Source: Paramacrobiotus metropolitanus (taxonomy: Eukaryota; Tardigrada; Eutardigrada; Parachela; Macrobiotidae). Taken from it: a stretch of 64,000 bases of DNA. Location: contig NW_026570252.1 of the NCBI RefSeq assembly GCF_019649055.1, positions 1,054,001 to 1,118,000 on the forward strand. The letters run 5' to 3'. Position numbers and translations under genes: made by a program. Positions 48,929-59,700 of this stretch are shown here, piece after piece (the stretch's first letter is position 1; every line of letters starts with the position of its first letter). The notes below the pieces were generated by a model that was not told where the DNA came from, searched no databases, and was given only the letters and a program-made list of their open reading frames with translations.

Positions 48929-50306
48929 TTAAACCGCAGCGCCGGCGTTTTCCGGGTAGTGTTGGCGCAGGAACCGCACCAGCCCCTCCGCCAGATTCCG
49001 CACATTCGTGTCGAACTGTCCCGCTTCCGCCAGCCGGAAACTGCGCGCCAGCTCGATCTGGATGGCGTCGCTGTGCGCCGTATTATGCGTCTCCACCGTG
49101 TACCCTCCGTCGAAATACTTGCGCCCGTTGACCCGCGGTTCCCGGGGTCCCGGCATGACGTTCATCCCGGCGTCCTCCAGATACCGGCCCAGACTGATGT
49201 TCCCGATGACCACCTGGTTGGAATTCCCGAATTTGTTGGCTAAGTAGCGGATACTGCTGCTGCGCTGCAGGTCGTAGACGCCGGCGTCCAGCTCGGCGGC
49301 GGTGAGGTTGTAGCCGATCTCGGTCAGTTCGTGGGTGTGGGATTGGCCATGGAGGTCGATCAGGAGGTGGCTGGCGTAGCGGGGGTCGGCGTCCAGGGCG
49401 GTGCGGGCGGCGGTGATCATGGCGTGGTAGAAGTCGTAGGTGGTCACGGCCAGGGGCTCCCCGAAGGCCGCTTCGTTTACGGCGCGGTTGGGGTCCAGTT
49501 TGGTGCGGTGCAGTTTATTGGCGACGAAGTACGGATACCGGCCTGCATTATTAATATCATCGATATGTACCGTTATATATCAGACCGCAAAAGTATATCC
49601 CTGTTTTCAGTATATGTTCATATATGGTATTTTTAGTATATGTCGTGTATTTTTACTGGATACTCTAAGAACATCAAGGTAACAAACAGATTTCGCACAT
49701 TACGTTCCCTTCAACACGTAGAACGCTTCCATAAGCCTTGGTACCAGTGCCAAACATCTCTTGTATCTGTACACACGCTGCGTTTCCGTGTTAGCGCAAT
49801 AATTATCCGCTGTTTTAGAACTGCAAATGATTACAGCTAAATAGCGTGCGCGATGCCCGGCCGCAGAAGAACAGCGGTCGGGTCTGCCAGTGTTACAACT
49901 TGCACTCATCGAAATTCCGTGAATTTGCAGCCAGTGGATCTCACTGAGATCCACTGGCCAGAAATAATTACTGCATGTTGTGTACGGTTAGCGACATACC
50001 GGTTAGCTCGTAGACATATTGGCGCAGCTTCTCGGCGGCTTCGAAGGTGTTCATGTCTTTGTCGGTGGCGGTGGGGCATTTGCTCTTGTCCGGCGTGCAG
50101 CCGTGTCGGTATTCGCAGCGGCGAGTCGCCGCCACGTAGCAGCCGGCCGTGCGGTTGCGGATAGCGGCGGGACGGGCGCTCCCGCCATGGGGCGCCGAGA
50201 TGATCAGGTTCAACGTGCCAGCACGGTAATCCACGTACTGGGATTGCTGGGAGAGCGCGGCGCCGGCGCACATGGCCAGCAACAAAACCGAAAGAACCAC
50301 AGACAT
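48929..50306 (-). CDS. secreted N-formylglutamate amidohydrolase-like protein, two exons
   Basis: Minus-strand exons are 50306-50000 and 49542-48929 (phase-1 GT/AG intron of 457 bp), 921 nt in total, 306 aa. A clear signal peptide (MSVVLSVLLLAMCAGAALS) precedes the FGase-type first motif LIISAPHGG (about residues 34-42). The conserved YFVANKLHRTKLDPNRA follows (around 106-123), then LLIDLHGQSHTH (162-173), which supplies candidate metal-binding His and Asp residues as in the PF05013 family. Bacterial members hydrolyse N-formylglutamate in histidine breakdown. A secreted animal version cannot serve that cytosolic pathway, so the substrate is open. Extra cysteines (GCYVAATRRCEYRHGC) fit an extracellular protein. 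Confidence 0.78.
49931..49957. repeat. perfect 13-bp-arm palindrome in the FGase intron
   Basis: CCAGTGGATCTCA, one base, TGAGATCCACTGG. It lies in the intron about 40 bases beyond the donor. Confidence 0.8.
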
Positions 50307-51736
50307 TTTTCGGTGTCTTCCACAATTTTCCAACCACAAAATGGTAGTACTGCGTTGAGAGACGGTAGCGCTGTGCGGAAAAAACGAAGACAATGTGTTT
50401 GACCTTTGAGCGATAAGACAGCGTATTGTCACGTTAATGTAACGTCCAACTTTTAACAATGCGTGATAAAATTGTCACGATACGAAATAATCAGTTGACT
50501 ACAGTCAGTGATTAGATAAATCTGTGCCACACTAGCATTTTTCTATATAAATAACATATGTATTCCACGAAATAATCCGCAATATATACTGTTTTTTGCT
50601 TTTGCTTCTGTTCGTCTGTCAACGCATTTCTGACTTTTTGTACAAGATGTAATTAATTTGAGCTTTTACTTGGTGATTTTGTTATTTTGACATGTATTTG
50701 TGCGAGTATGTTGTTGTTTTTTTTTTGTGGTGTCGTATCATGGCGCAATTTATGACCACAGTTTCATCAGTATAAGTAAACCGCGTGCTCACTATAAACC
50801 GCGACATATGCGTGCGGCATTATGGCGGCATTATCACCAGATGAATAACGACCGGCTGCTCATAGCAGCTATGAGCAGGCTCAGCCTGCTCATAGGACAG
50901 CGTCGAAGAAATTACGACAACGATGGTCTGTTCGCCCATCGGCCTCCTTTCTCCGTCGCGTCTTATAGTCAGCCGTGTAATACAGAACGAACCACCGATG
51001 TTGTCGTAATTGTTGTGGACAATCGACGTGACCTTTCTGCTCTGCATATCGCAGGGAAATTTGAACTGCATCGGTTACCCAGTCAAACTGTGAAATTTTT
51101 ATCATTTTCGTCGCGTTTCCGGCAAAATGCTGAGCGTCGTCGCGGCCGACTGTGATGAGGTTAAGGTCAACATACGCTACATCTTTGACTCAATGGAGCT
51201 GCTTCATCAGGCCGACGTATATTTATCCTATCGCCGGCAATCTCCCGCTCACGGCCGTGTGTTTGTTTACTCGCTGGCTATTTCTGACAGATGCCGGCGT
51301 TTCAAATCAGTACGTTGTTGTTCGGGATGTTTTCTGTTTGGGCTTGATAGCAACCCGATGATTAATATTTCTGACATCCGGATTTCTTAACAGTGTGATT
51401 CTTAATGTAATAATCTGCAGCTCAATTCAAAGCCTTTTTAGAATTGTGAACCGGTGTTATGTGAAAATTCTTTGCACATTAAGAGAAGTTTATGGTGTGA
51501 CCTTTTTTTGAAATATTTGCCGACATCGTATGGAAAAGCCCTTAATCCCGCCAACCATTAGCTAACCGTACAATGTTGGACATCAAATTTTTTTAGTCAA
51601 TTACTGTAGTTGTATTGCGGGAGATTTATTCGTGCATTGACCGAATGTGGTGACCTTTGTGGAAGAAGTCGGCACCGTCGTATATATATGGCACGGTGAC
51701 CTTTGGCCTAATTGTTGGATAGTAAATCTTGGCGAG
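50307..51736. other. intergenic between divergent FGase-like and GPCR1 genes
   Basis: Five TGACCTTT half-sites lie here (50400, 51029, 51498, 51651, 51697), two of them within 90 bases of the GPCR1 start and one 94 bases before the FGase start. An ATG ORF at 51127-51390 begins MLSVVAADCDEVKVNIRYIF but has no recognisable domain. The region looks like a bidirectional promoter. Confidence 0.4.
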
Positions 51737-52966
51737 ATGATGACCGGCGTCAACCGCACATGGACTATGTCCAACTACATCGTCCTCGCTCAGCCGGATC
51801 CCGACGCCCCAACCACCCTCTCCCAAGCGGCCGCCGCCCTAGAGGAATCCCTTCCCGCATCCGTCAAATCCGCCCTCCCGATTCTAAACATACTAACCAT
51901 GTCGCTGGGCGTCCTCCTCAACGTGACGGTGCTCATTCTCTTCCTCACGCACCGCTTCCTGCGGCGGAAGCCCTTCACGGTGTACTTGGTTAACCTCCTG
52001 GGATGCAGTCTGATTTTTCTGCTAACCTACGGGCCCCTCAGTTTACTCAACCTCCGCAACGCCCTGCACGGCGCCTGGTGCAGTTTGTTTATTTACACGC
52101 TGAACGCCCCACCGGGATGCATTATCTATGCGCATACGTTGATTGTGGCCAACCGCCTGTGGGCGCTGCTGCGTCCGATCAGTTACCGGCATTTCCTGCA
52201 CAGCCGGCAAGTGGCCACTGGATTGTGTGTAGCGGCGTGGACGCTGGTCAATGTTCTCACCGTGCCGGGAGTTGTTTTGGACGGGATATACTACCAGACG
52301 ACAAGCGAAGCGGGCGCGCCGTGGACGACGAGCGAAGCGCCGGCCTGGACGATTAGCGAAGCAGTATTCCCGACGAGCGAAGCGATGCCAAAGAGGACGA
52401 GCGAAGCGCCACGGTGGACGACGAGCGAAGCGGCACCGTGGACCGGTATCTGCCTGCTCAACGTCGACCGCCAACTTGCCTGGGCGGTCTTTGGGGAGAT
52501 CGTCGTGGGTGTTCTCCCGCTGGTCTTCATGATCGGCGCTAACTTCTTCCTGGTGTGCCGCGGGAAGCGCCGCCTGCAGAGCCGCACGAAGCGGGCGCTG
52601 TCCATCAGCTGGCCGGAGACGGGCGCCGCCGCGAGCAGTGAGGCACCGAGTAGCGTGGCCTGCCGGATGAGTTCGCGGGAGCCGGAGCGGGCGCTGGTGC
52701 TGCTGGTCAGCCTGACCTTGTGTCTGGTGGTGTGCTGGGTGCCGGGTGTGTGTTTCATGGTGGTCAACTCCTTCACGCAGCGCAAGCACCCGCATTCCGG
52801 GGCGCGGGGGATCTCCGACCTCCTGTTTTTGCTCCAGACGGTGGCGGATCCCGTGGTGCTGGTGTTGGCCACGCCGGAGCTGCGCAAGGTCATCGGGCGG
52901 ATGGTGAAACGGGTGTGGCAGCGACGACCGCCGGTGCCGGCAGTGCCGCTGCAGATCAAAGCCTAA
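51737..52966 (+). CDS. rhodopsin-class GPCR with repeat-expanded extracellular loop 2 (GPCR1)
   Basis: A single-exon gene of 409 aa from the ATG at 51737 (a second ATG is at 51740). The N-terminus has a glycosylation site (NRT). Seven hydrophobic segments lie at about 47-71, 80-103, 116-137, 159-181, 247-275, 318-345 and 357-378. TM3 starts with W-C (C115) and ends VANRLWALLRPISYR, replacing DRY. TM6 has CWVPG and TM7 ends DPVVLVL, a degenerate NPxxY. C239 in loop 2 can pair with C115. Loop 2 is swollen by six TSEA-type units (residues about 188-236, such as TTSEAPAW and TSEAPRW) encoded by a 24-27-bp in-frame repeat built on ACGAGCGAAGC. It is a paralogue of GPCR2 just downstream. The ligand is unknown. 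Confidence 0.88.
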   Translation: MMTGVNRTWTMSNYIVLAQPDPDAPTTLSQAAAALEESLPASVKSALPILNILTMSLGVLLNVTVLILFLTHRFLRRKPFTVYLVNLLGCSLIFLLTYGPLSLLNLRNALHGAWCSLFIYTLNAPPGCIIYAHTLIVANRLWALLRPISYRHFLHSRQVATGLCVAAWTLVNVLTVPGVVLDGIYYQTTSEAGAPWTTSEAPAWTISEAVFPTSEAMPKRTSEAPRWTTSEAAPWTGICLLNVDRQLAWAVFGEIVVGVLPLVFMIGANFFLVCRGKRRLQSRTKRALSISWPETGAAASSEAPSSVACRMSSREPERALVLLVSLTLCLVVCWVPGVCFMVVNSFTQRKHPHSGARGISDLLFLLQTVADPVVLVLATPELRKVIGRMVKRVWQRRPPVPAVPLQIKA

Positions 52967-53950
52967 CTGAATGATGAGATAAATTTTTTCACTTATGAAT
53001 AATTTATGCTTCTTAATTATCTGTTAATGGTCTATAATGCAATTGCAGCTTTGTCGTAAATCTTCGTTCCTGGGCGATAATTACAAAGTTCAATCCCAAG
53101 CGCGAAGTGGTTTTTAATGCATACCTTAGGAGATAATACTACCGTACAGAGTAGTAACATTACAGCAGATCCTCAAGCTGAGTTATCCTGTCGATGCAGG
53201 AAAGCGTTGTTGATTAATATGTGAACGTACAAATGTCGATGGCCGGCAGATATTTCTCGTTAAAATTAATTTCTCCCATTGAACCCGCTCGCGTAGCCTT
53301 TAGTGGCGGAAGTAGCGTACGTAAGCACTACGTTGTCTATTTATGGCGTATATGGGTAGGCGTTAATTGGTCTCCAATGAAGCAGAAGTAGTGCAGATTC
53401 CAATCAACGGCCAACGAGGAGTATCTGAATCACTGCATGTACGATATATATTAGTTCAATATCACGTTGATCCGCGTCGCACCTTCTGTGGCATTGTTTA
53501 ATTTCCTTCTTTAGTGGAAGAGATGCTCGTTCAACTGCATTACGCTGCATTACACATTACACGTTCAACTGCATCTGCACTTCCCCGAGAAAAATGTTAT
53601 ATCGCACCGTTCCACGAATTTTTATCCATGCGACATTATTGTCATAATACAAATTATTCTTGGTGACCTTTTATCTTGTAGAGTCACTTATATACTCCCG
53701 CTGGAAAATTCCAGCACACTGTCCGTTTCACTGTCAAGATTTAACTACGAGGTTTTTAACCGCAGCAACTTTAATATACGTTACCGGAGTTGAAATCATC
53801 GCCCGTGCTCTGGACTTGCCTTCCAAATTTATTATAAACTGAAACGCTTCTAACATCCAATAACAAAAATTTTGACTGTAGAAACTGTAATATACGCTAC
53901 TGAAACTGGAATTACCGCCGCTGCATCAGACTTAATTGTCACCAATTTCT
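52967..53950. other. intergenic between GPCR1 and GPCR2
   Basis: No coding block. A TGACCTTT half-site lies at 53664, 287 bases before the GPCR2 start. Confidence 0.4.
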
Positions 53951-55599
53951 ATGAACCGGAACGGGACACTGAATCACACCGGCGATTCCCGGTCTTCGGT
54001 ATGGCAGGCGTTACCCATCCTGGATCTCCTCCTTTTACTTATCGGCCTGTTACTTAATCTAACCGTCCTGGCACTCTACGCCACCCACCGGCGTCTCCGC
54101 TCCACCTTCTCCATTTACATCCTCAACCTGACCTTTGCCAGCCTACTCTTTCTAGCATTATACGGCCCCCTCCACATCCTGAGCACCACCGCCTCCGGAG
54201 GCCACTGGACCCTCTCCGACACCGCCTGCACCGTCTTCCTGTACTCCACCAACGCCCCACCGGCCATCATCATCCAGGCGCACCTCCTCATCGTGGCCAA
54301 CCGCCTATGGGCGTTGACTCGGCCCCTCCACTACCGCCACCACCACACCCCGGTCACGGCGCTGCTGTTGAGCGTCACGGCCTGGGTGCTGCCGCATTCC
54401 ATCAGCCTCCCGGGGATTGTCCTGGACGCCGGGGAGCGGCCGCCGGTGACGGTCACCGGGGTGTGTATGCTGGATGTGGACCGATTGCGGGTGTGGGCGA
54501 TTGTTGGGGAGATATTGCTGGCTATTGCGCCCATCGGGTTTATGGTGGCGGCCAATGTGTTTTTGCTGTGCCGGCAACATAAGCGCCGGAAACAGCGGGT
54601 GGCACGGGCGCTCTCGCTGCAGCGTTCCACGCGGCTATCCGTGCACAGTAAGAAAAACGCTTAAATTAGCTTCGTGTTTTCCTAGGATTTGTCTCCTTCC
54701 TAATTTTTGTAACAAACATTTTAAGTACAGTACTTAAAATTTACATAATGACCCTATGGTTAAAGTTGCCCTTTGAAAATTCATTTTATTTAAGTTAAAA
54801 TCCAGATTATATTATACATCTGGGTTCAAACAGCAGTAAACTTGCATTGGTAGAGACTACAGAAATGTTAAACTTCAAACGATCATCAGGGTTATTTAAA
54901 AATATAATTCTTCGACAACTTAATTACCTTTTCCAGCTCGAAACTTATTTTAGTTCATTTTTTTAAATTGTAATTTAATTAGTTTAAATCTAGAAACTTT
55001 TATTAGAACTATTTAATACATATTCAAATCAACGAATTTTATTAAATTTAATTCTTGAATATTTAGTTGATACATGTGTTTTAATTTTTCGGATTAGTTT
55101 ACTAACACATATTATTTTGCACTAAATTTGGTAGAAAAATGTTACTTTTTAAAAAAAAATTAGAAAATGTTAATGAATTTTAAATTAATGAGTTTAAGTT
55201 AATGAATTTTAAATTAGAATATGTTAATGAATTTTTTGTTGGTTTTCAGTTCGTGACACGGAGCAGCCCACCGCGGCGGGCGGTCACCTTCCCGGCAAAG
55301 CGGCCGATGCATCGAAGGAAGCGCAGGAGAACGCCGCCCCGCGGGAGCCCAAAGGCGGACTGCTGCTATTGGCCGGGCTAACAGTCAGCCTGCTCATCTG
55401 CTGGCTGCCCTCCGTCGGCTTCGCCAGCGTCAACATCTTCATCCGCGTCAAACTGCCGCACGCCGGCATCCGCGGCATTGCCGGTCTCCTCTTCCTCCTG
55501 CAGACGGCGCTCGACCCGCTGGTCCTCATTCTGACGTCGGCACAGTTGCGCCACGCCACGCACCGCCTTCTGTGCAGTGGACGTTGTCGGGCACAATAA
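53951..55599 (+). CDS. rhodopsin-class GPCR (GPCR2), two exons
   Basis: The exons are 53951-54647 and 55250-55599 (phase-1 GT/AG intron in intracellular loop 3), 1047 nt in total, 348 aa. The start ATG gives MNRNGTLNHTG with two glycosylation sites. TM1 to TM5 lie in exon 1, with IIIQAHLLIVANRLWALTRPLHYR in place of the DRY region, and VCMLDVDR in a short loop 2 supplies the disulfide cysteine. Exon 2 encodes a charged loop 3, TM6 (LLICWLPSVGF) and TM7 (GLLFLLQTALDPLVLIL). It is a clear paralogue of GPCR1 (shared IYILNL/VYLVNL, YGPL, VANRLWAL, AGIRG-GLLFLLQT style) but lacks the loop 2 repeats. The ligand is unknown. Confidence 0.9.
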
Positions 55600-56693
55600 C
55601 AACGAGCACGTCTCCTTCCGCATGTGACATGGTGGATCAATCATCAGTGCTTCGCCTGCGCCTGTTTTCTTGACCAGTTTCTTCATTTTCCCGTCGTTTA
55701 CGGCTTCGTGCTAACATTTGTCGTTGTCTTCATGGCCTGGAACTTTGTAGTGATTGACTGATGAATAATGAGTACTATGTACAAATTTGCACATACGACC
55801 GTTACGGTGCACAATCAGCCCAAAAACATATGCAGCTGCAGTTGCTTAGAGTCTCTAATCGAAGCTGTTGGTTTGTTGTTGGTTCCACATTACGGTTACG
55901 ATAGAAATTACAGGATCAGCTTGTACTTGCTGCCGTTTTGGTCTGTCTAACGTGTTGTCTGTTTACCGTGTGCTGCAGGTGCAATATCTAGTAAGGATTA
56001 CAATGATTACGATTACTTTTAAAATAATCATTACTTCGTGCTGAAATTTAAATACTAATAGGTTTTTTTTGCTACTCTGAATGACAAACTCTGTTATCCT
56101 GCTGTAACCGAGCTACGATGTCGGCCTACGAACGAAGGACGCGACTCTGTGCCTGCCTTGGGTCCAGCACATGCAGCTGGTGTGTAATGCTGCTGCTGCA
56201 ACTAAGCGTGTGTTGGGGATGTCTGCCATCAGCTCAAAGGTCGCCGGCGGATAAATGTGAGCACTGAAGGCCAGAGAGATTGAACACCTGTGCACAATCT
56301 GTAGAATTTTACATTTTTGCATTACTATTTGTATCCCCTTATTAAAAGTTTTTGTGTCAATGATAGTTTTTTCAGCACTTTTTTTCGTACGTTAGGTGAC
56401 ACGTGATACGTGTGATTCACAATACCCCTTAAATCCTTACGTTTTTGTTTACCTATAAATCGTTACGTTTTATTTACACTATTGTGTCAATGATAGTTGA
56501 CGAATTACGTTGCGATTCCTAACCGGGCCGGCCCGGTTAGGAATCGCACCGTAATTGGTCAACTGTGAATAGCTCCTGCGAGTATTGAATGGCGAGTAAT
56601 GAATGGCGACCTGCCAATTTATAGTTAAGAGATTTCGTTGACCGTCACGAGATCGAGCAAGCACGATGCCGAGCCGCCGAGCCGGTCGTTGAG
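55600..56693. other. intergenic; holds a repeat shared with 61538-61677
   Basis: No gene is seen. The stretch 56153-56300 shares GCACATGCAG, TGGTGTGTAATGCTGCTGCT, GTGAGTAC/GTGAGCAC and GTGAACACCTG/TTGAACACCTG with 61538-61677 in the same orientation. This is consistent with a duplicated GPCR-Ig module. Confidence 0.6.
56512..56547. repeat. perfect 36-bp palindrome
   Basis: GCGATTCCTAACCGGGCC followed directly by its exact complement, with no loop. It lies 150 bases left of the TTAA foldback element. Confidence 0.9.
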
Positions 56694-56697
56694 TTAA

Positions 56698-57375
56698 GGG
56701 ATTTGGCCCGATACATAGCACCAAATTCGTGTACACCGACGGGAACTTGCGCTGTCGCGCACTCCCAAACACTTTTTTGCATTGCATTATGGTATTTTGT
56801 AGGCAAAAGAATTGTGTACGTAGTTGTGAAATCCGTTTGCGCGCGCAACATTCGGTTGCGGAGTTATGAGGGTAACAAAATTCCAAAAAGTTTAAATGCA
56901 TTCAGGTGTACCAAAAGTCTCATTATGGACCGATCCCTTTCAAATTTTCCACGTAAATGCACATAACGATGAAGATTGTTTTGGTACGGATCCAGACTTC
57001 TACGATTTTTTTCGAATTTTAAAATGAATTTTAAAATTTTTAAAATTCATTTTAAAATTCGAAAAAAATCATGAAAGTCTGGATCCGTACCAAAACAATC
57101 TTCATGGTAATGCGCATTTATGTGCAAAATTTGAAAGGGATCGGTCCATAATGAGACTTTTGGTACACCTGAATGCATTTAAACTTTTGGAATATTCTAA
57201 CAGCCATAACTCCCGGACCGGATGTTGCGCGCACAAACGGATTTCACGCCTATGTATACAAATCTTTTGGCTACAAACTACCATACAGCAATGCAAAAAA
57301 GTGTTTGGGAGTGCGCGACAGCGAAAGTTTCCGTGTATGTACACGAATTTGGTGCTATGTACCGGGCCAAATCCC
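56698..57375. mobile_element. complete foldback element flanked by TTAA (piggyBac-like target?)
   Basis: Two inverted arms of about 335 bp meet near 57033 in an AT-rich palindrome (ATTTTAAAATGAATTTTAAAA). The outer ends are GGGATTTGGCCC... and ...GGGCCAAATCCC, each bordered by TTAA (56694-56697 and 57376-57379). The arms pair along almost their whole length: CATAGCACCAAATT, TGCGCGCACAA, AATGCATTTAAAC, GATCGGTCC, GGATCCGTACCAAAACAATC. No transposase ORF is present, and open frames in the arms are mirror artefacts. TTAA is the piggyBac target, but the usual CCC terminal start is not present, so the superfamily is uncertain. Confidence 0.88.
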
Positions 57376-57585
57376 TTAACCCATTTTTGTTTTGATAAAC
57401 TATCTGTTTTCTTACATTTCTTAGGTTCCTTATGTTTCTTAGCTTTACACGTGGCTTAGCTTTGTTATGCCTCGTTAGATGTTATTTTCATGCGACGGTG
57501 GTCGCAGGCTCGCAGCGTTTGCCGACTTAGTGCCCGTGAGTCGTGAATTGTACAAAAATCTGATTAAAATTTATTCGCTCTGTAG

Positions 57586-58410
57586 TGAACGATATCGTGG
57601 CGCAGGCGATGCTGCATCACCGACAGGACGACCGCATCGTGCTACCGCAGTTGGCCTCGAGAGGTGTCGTGACGGACATCGAGCCTGAGCGAGGTATACC
57701 GGCCCCGGTTAGGGGAGGATGTGACTTTTGAGTGCGAAGTCCCCGCCGGCATCGACTGGTCCGATGTGTCCTGGCTGCACCAGAACTATGCCGTTTTTGA
57801 AGGCGGTGAACCCCTGCCGGCGGAGGACACCACCGGGGAGTCCTATCATTTCACCCGCGTTAACGACACGATGATTCTCGTCATCCGCAATGTCACCATG
57901 CGGTCCGGCGGCTTCGTGCAGTGCGTCATCGACCCCAGCACGACACGACCCATTTGGTATTCGACGCACCGCCACATCCTGCAGCTCTTCCTGGTGCTGC
58001 CGCGAGTCACGCACCGCAGCGAGGTCTTCGCGGCGCCCGGTGCTCGGTACGTGATCGCCACCGAAGGCGAGACCGTCACGCTGCAGTGTGGCATCCGCCT
58101 GCCCATATCGGAACGTGTGCACAGGAGCCTGGAGAACCACGTGATGTGGATCCATAATGGCCGCATCGTCCAAGGTCTCTGGGAAGGACCGTACGGGCTC
58201 CCGTGGTTCACCAGCGGACGCATCGAATCCGACCACAGCGAGTTCACCAACAGCCCCGGACAGCTGGGTTATGCCAGATTACACTTTCGGGCCGTTCAGC
58301 TGTCCGATGGGGGATACATCCAGTGCTTGTTCCGACCGCACCAGGATATTCATGAGTGGATTGTGCAGAGCATGACGCTGCTGGTGTTTCCTAAGAACAC
58401 CACACAATAG
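57586..58410 (+). pseudogene. two-Ig-domain secreted protein, copy A, broken by a 10-nt insertion
   Basis: Clearly paralogous to the protein at 62052-62915, and both share the acceptor-like TAG/TGA(A/C)CGA and the first codons (AQAMLHHRQDDRIVLP). At 57677-57686 copy A has ten extra bases (CATCGAGCCT) absent from copy B. The upstream frame then runs into TGA at about 57727, while the downstream frame is intact to the TAG at 58410. Domain 1 has C in VTFECEVP and in FVQCVIDP with W in VSWLHQN. Domain 2 has C in VTLQCGIR and YIQCLFRP with W in VMWIHNG. The frameshift makes the copy probably non-functional, unless an alternative start or exon rescues it. Confidence 0.7.
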
Positions 58411-59548
58411 CCCCACGGTATGCATGTACGATACCGGACCAAAACAGCGCAAATTGCCAGCAGCCTACGTAACGTGCTGAATCGTAGGTGACAATGAAAG
58501 TGAATGAACGAATGCTCCGCCGGTATTTTCTTATGGTTAGTGCCCCGCATGCAAAATTCATGACTAATGTTCAAGTTCGGTGACTTCATCGTTTTGCATT
58601 ACAATTTCATGTCAATTTGTAACACATGCACACCTGCTGCACTTAATTAAACTAAATAAAACAGTATTCCAAATGAATTAATTTTAGTAAGTTGCTAACA
58701 AGATCATACATGTATGTAGAGGCCATGAGTCCACTAGCAAGGAAGTGGTTTCGCTTTTTGCGGGCACTGCATGACCGATGACTATATTGTTGGAAACGTT
58801 ATTGGCACGTCTTGTTTACGCCGTGTTACTGTGGGGAGTCTTTTTGATTATGAGTGTCTAAAATCTACAGTATATATTCGCATTCCGAGCATAAGTGTAC
58901 CCGGGTCCCGCGAAATAAGTGGACTGCGTAAAGTAACATAGATTAATTACCGTAATGCAGTGGCCAGAGATAACGTTACTAGCCAGTAGCCATTACAAAA
59001 ATAATCGGTGACCTTTGAAAACCGCCACCAGCACACATTATCACATTATGAAATCCGAAATTCAAACTTCATTTGGTTGCACAAACCATCGTGCGTATGT
59101 GCATCTGGTGGCGGTGAGCGACGCTTCGACACGGCATTTTCATTAGCGCTGAACATGGAAGACCTTCGCTCGATTAGGAAAAACAAGATTATTGTGGCGT
59201 ATGACGTACATACGAACGGAAGTACGTACGGATATCTCGTGATTATTGCTGTTATTGTTGTGACCTTATCTACTTAGCAACCGGACATGTAAAGCCTCGG
59301 TTACTACGTTAGTGTATTCAGTTGACTCTTTGCACTACGTATTACGAAACGGTAATGTCTACGGTCTAATACTTTATCAGAAGTATTACCAATTATTTTG
59401 TTCAGTCCACGAGCAAACTCAGTGTCTCTTCTACGAGCAGCACGACGTTTCTTGAAATTGGAAAATTAATTTTGAAAACATGTTTACCCGAAATAAAGAC
59501 TCTATCCGAAACCCTTACACAAAACGTAACCTTTAAGCTTTGTACTTT
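58411..59548. other. intergenic, no gene recognised
   Basis: No exon-like block. A TGACCTTT half-site lies at 59009. Confidence 0.35.
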
Positions 59549-59700
59549 ACAGTTCGTGACGCGAAGCAGCACACCGCGGCGCGCAGTCACGGTCCCGGCA
59601 CAGCGACCAGTCGCCGAACATGTTTGATTGGACAAAAGTCTTTATTCCGTTTCCCGGACATTCACGGCTTCGTTCAGTATTGTCGCTAATCTTGTGGTTC
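59549..59700 (+). pseudogene. remnant of a GPCR2-type second exon
   Basis: After TTTACAG the sequence TTCGTGACGCGAAGCAGC and CACCGCGGCG matches the acceptor and first about 64 bases of GPCR2 exon 2 (55250 on) at roughly 85-90%. It then jumps to sequence resembling the GPCR2 3' flank (ACGGCTTCGT, then CGCT), so most of the exon encoding TM6-TM7 is deleted. No matching first exon is left upstream. It is a collapsed duplicate. Confidence 0.7.

Noticed and set aside
50700-51155. 151-aa plus-strand ORF upstream of GPCR1
   Set aside because: It lacks an ATG at its start and any domain, and its composition is not like the exons of this window.
52043-52959. Long minus-strand ORFs (222-250 aa) opposite GPCR1
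   Set aside because: They are His/Arg-rich antisense frames of a GC-rich gene without any domain.
56479-57459. Mirror-image ORFs on both strands around 57 kb
   Set aside because: They fall on the two arms of the TTAA foldback and are inverted copies of each other.
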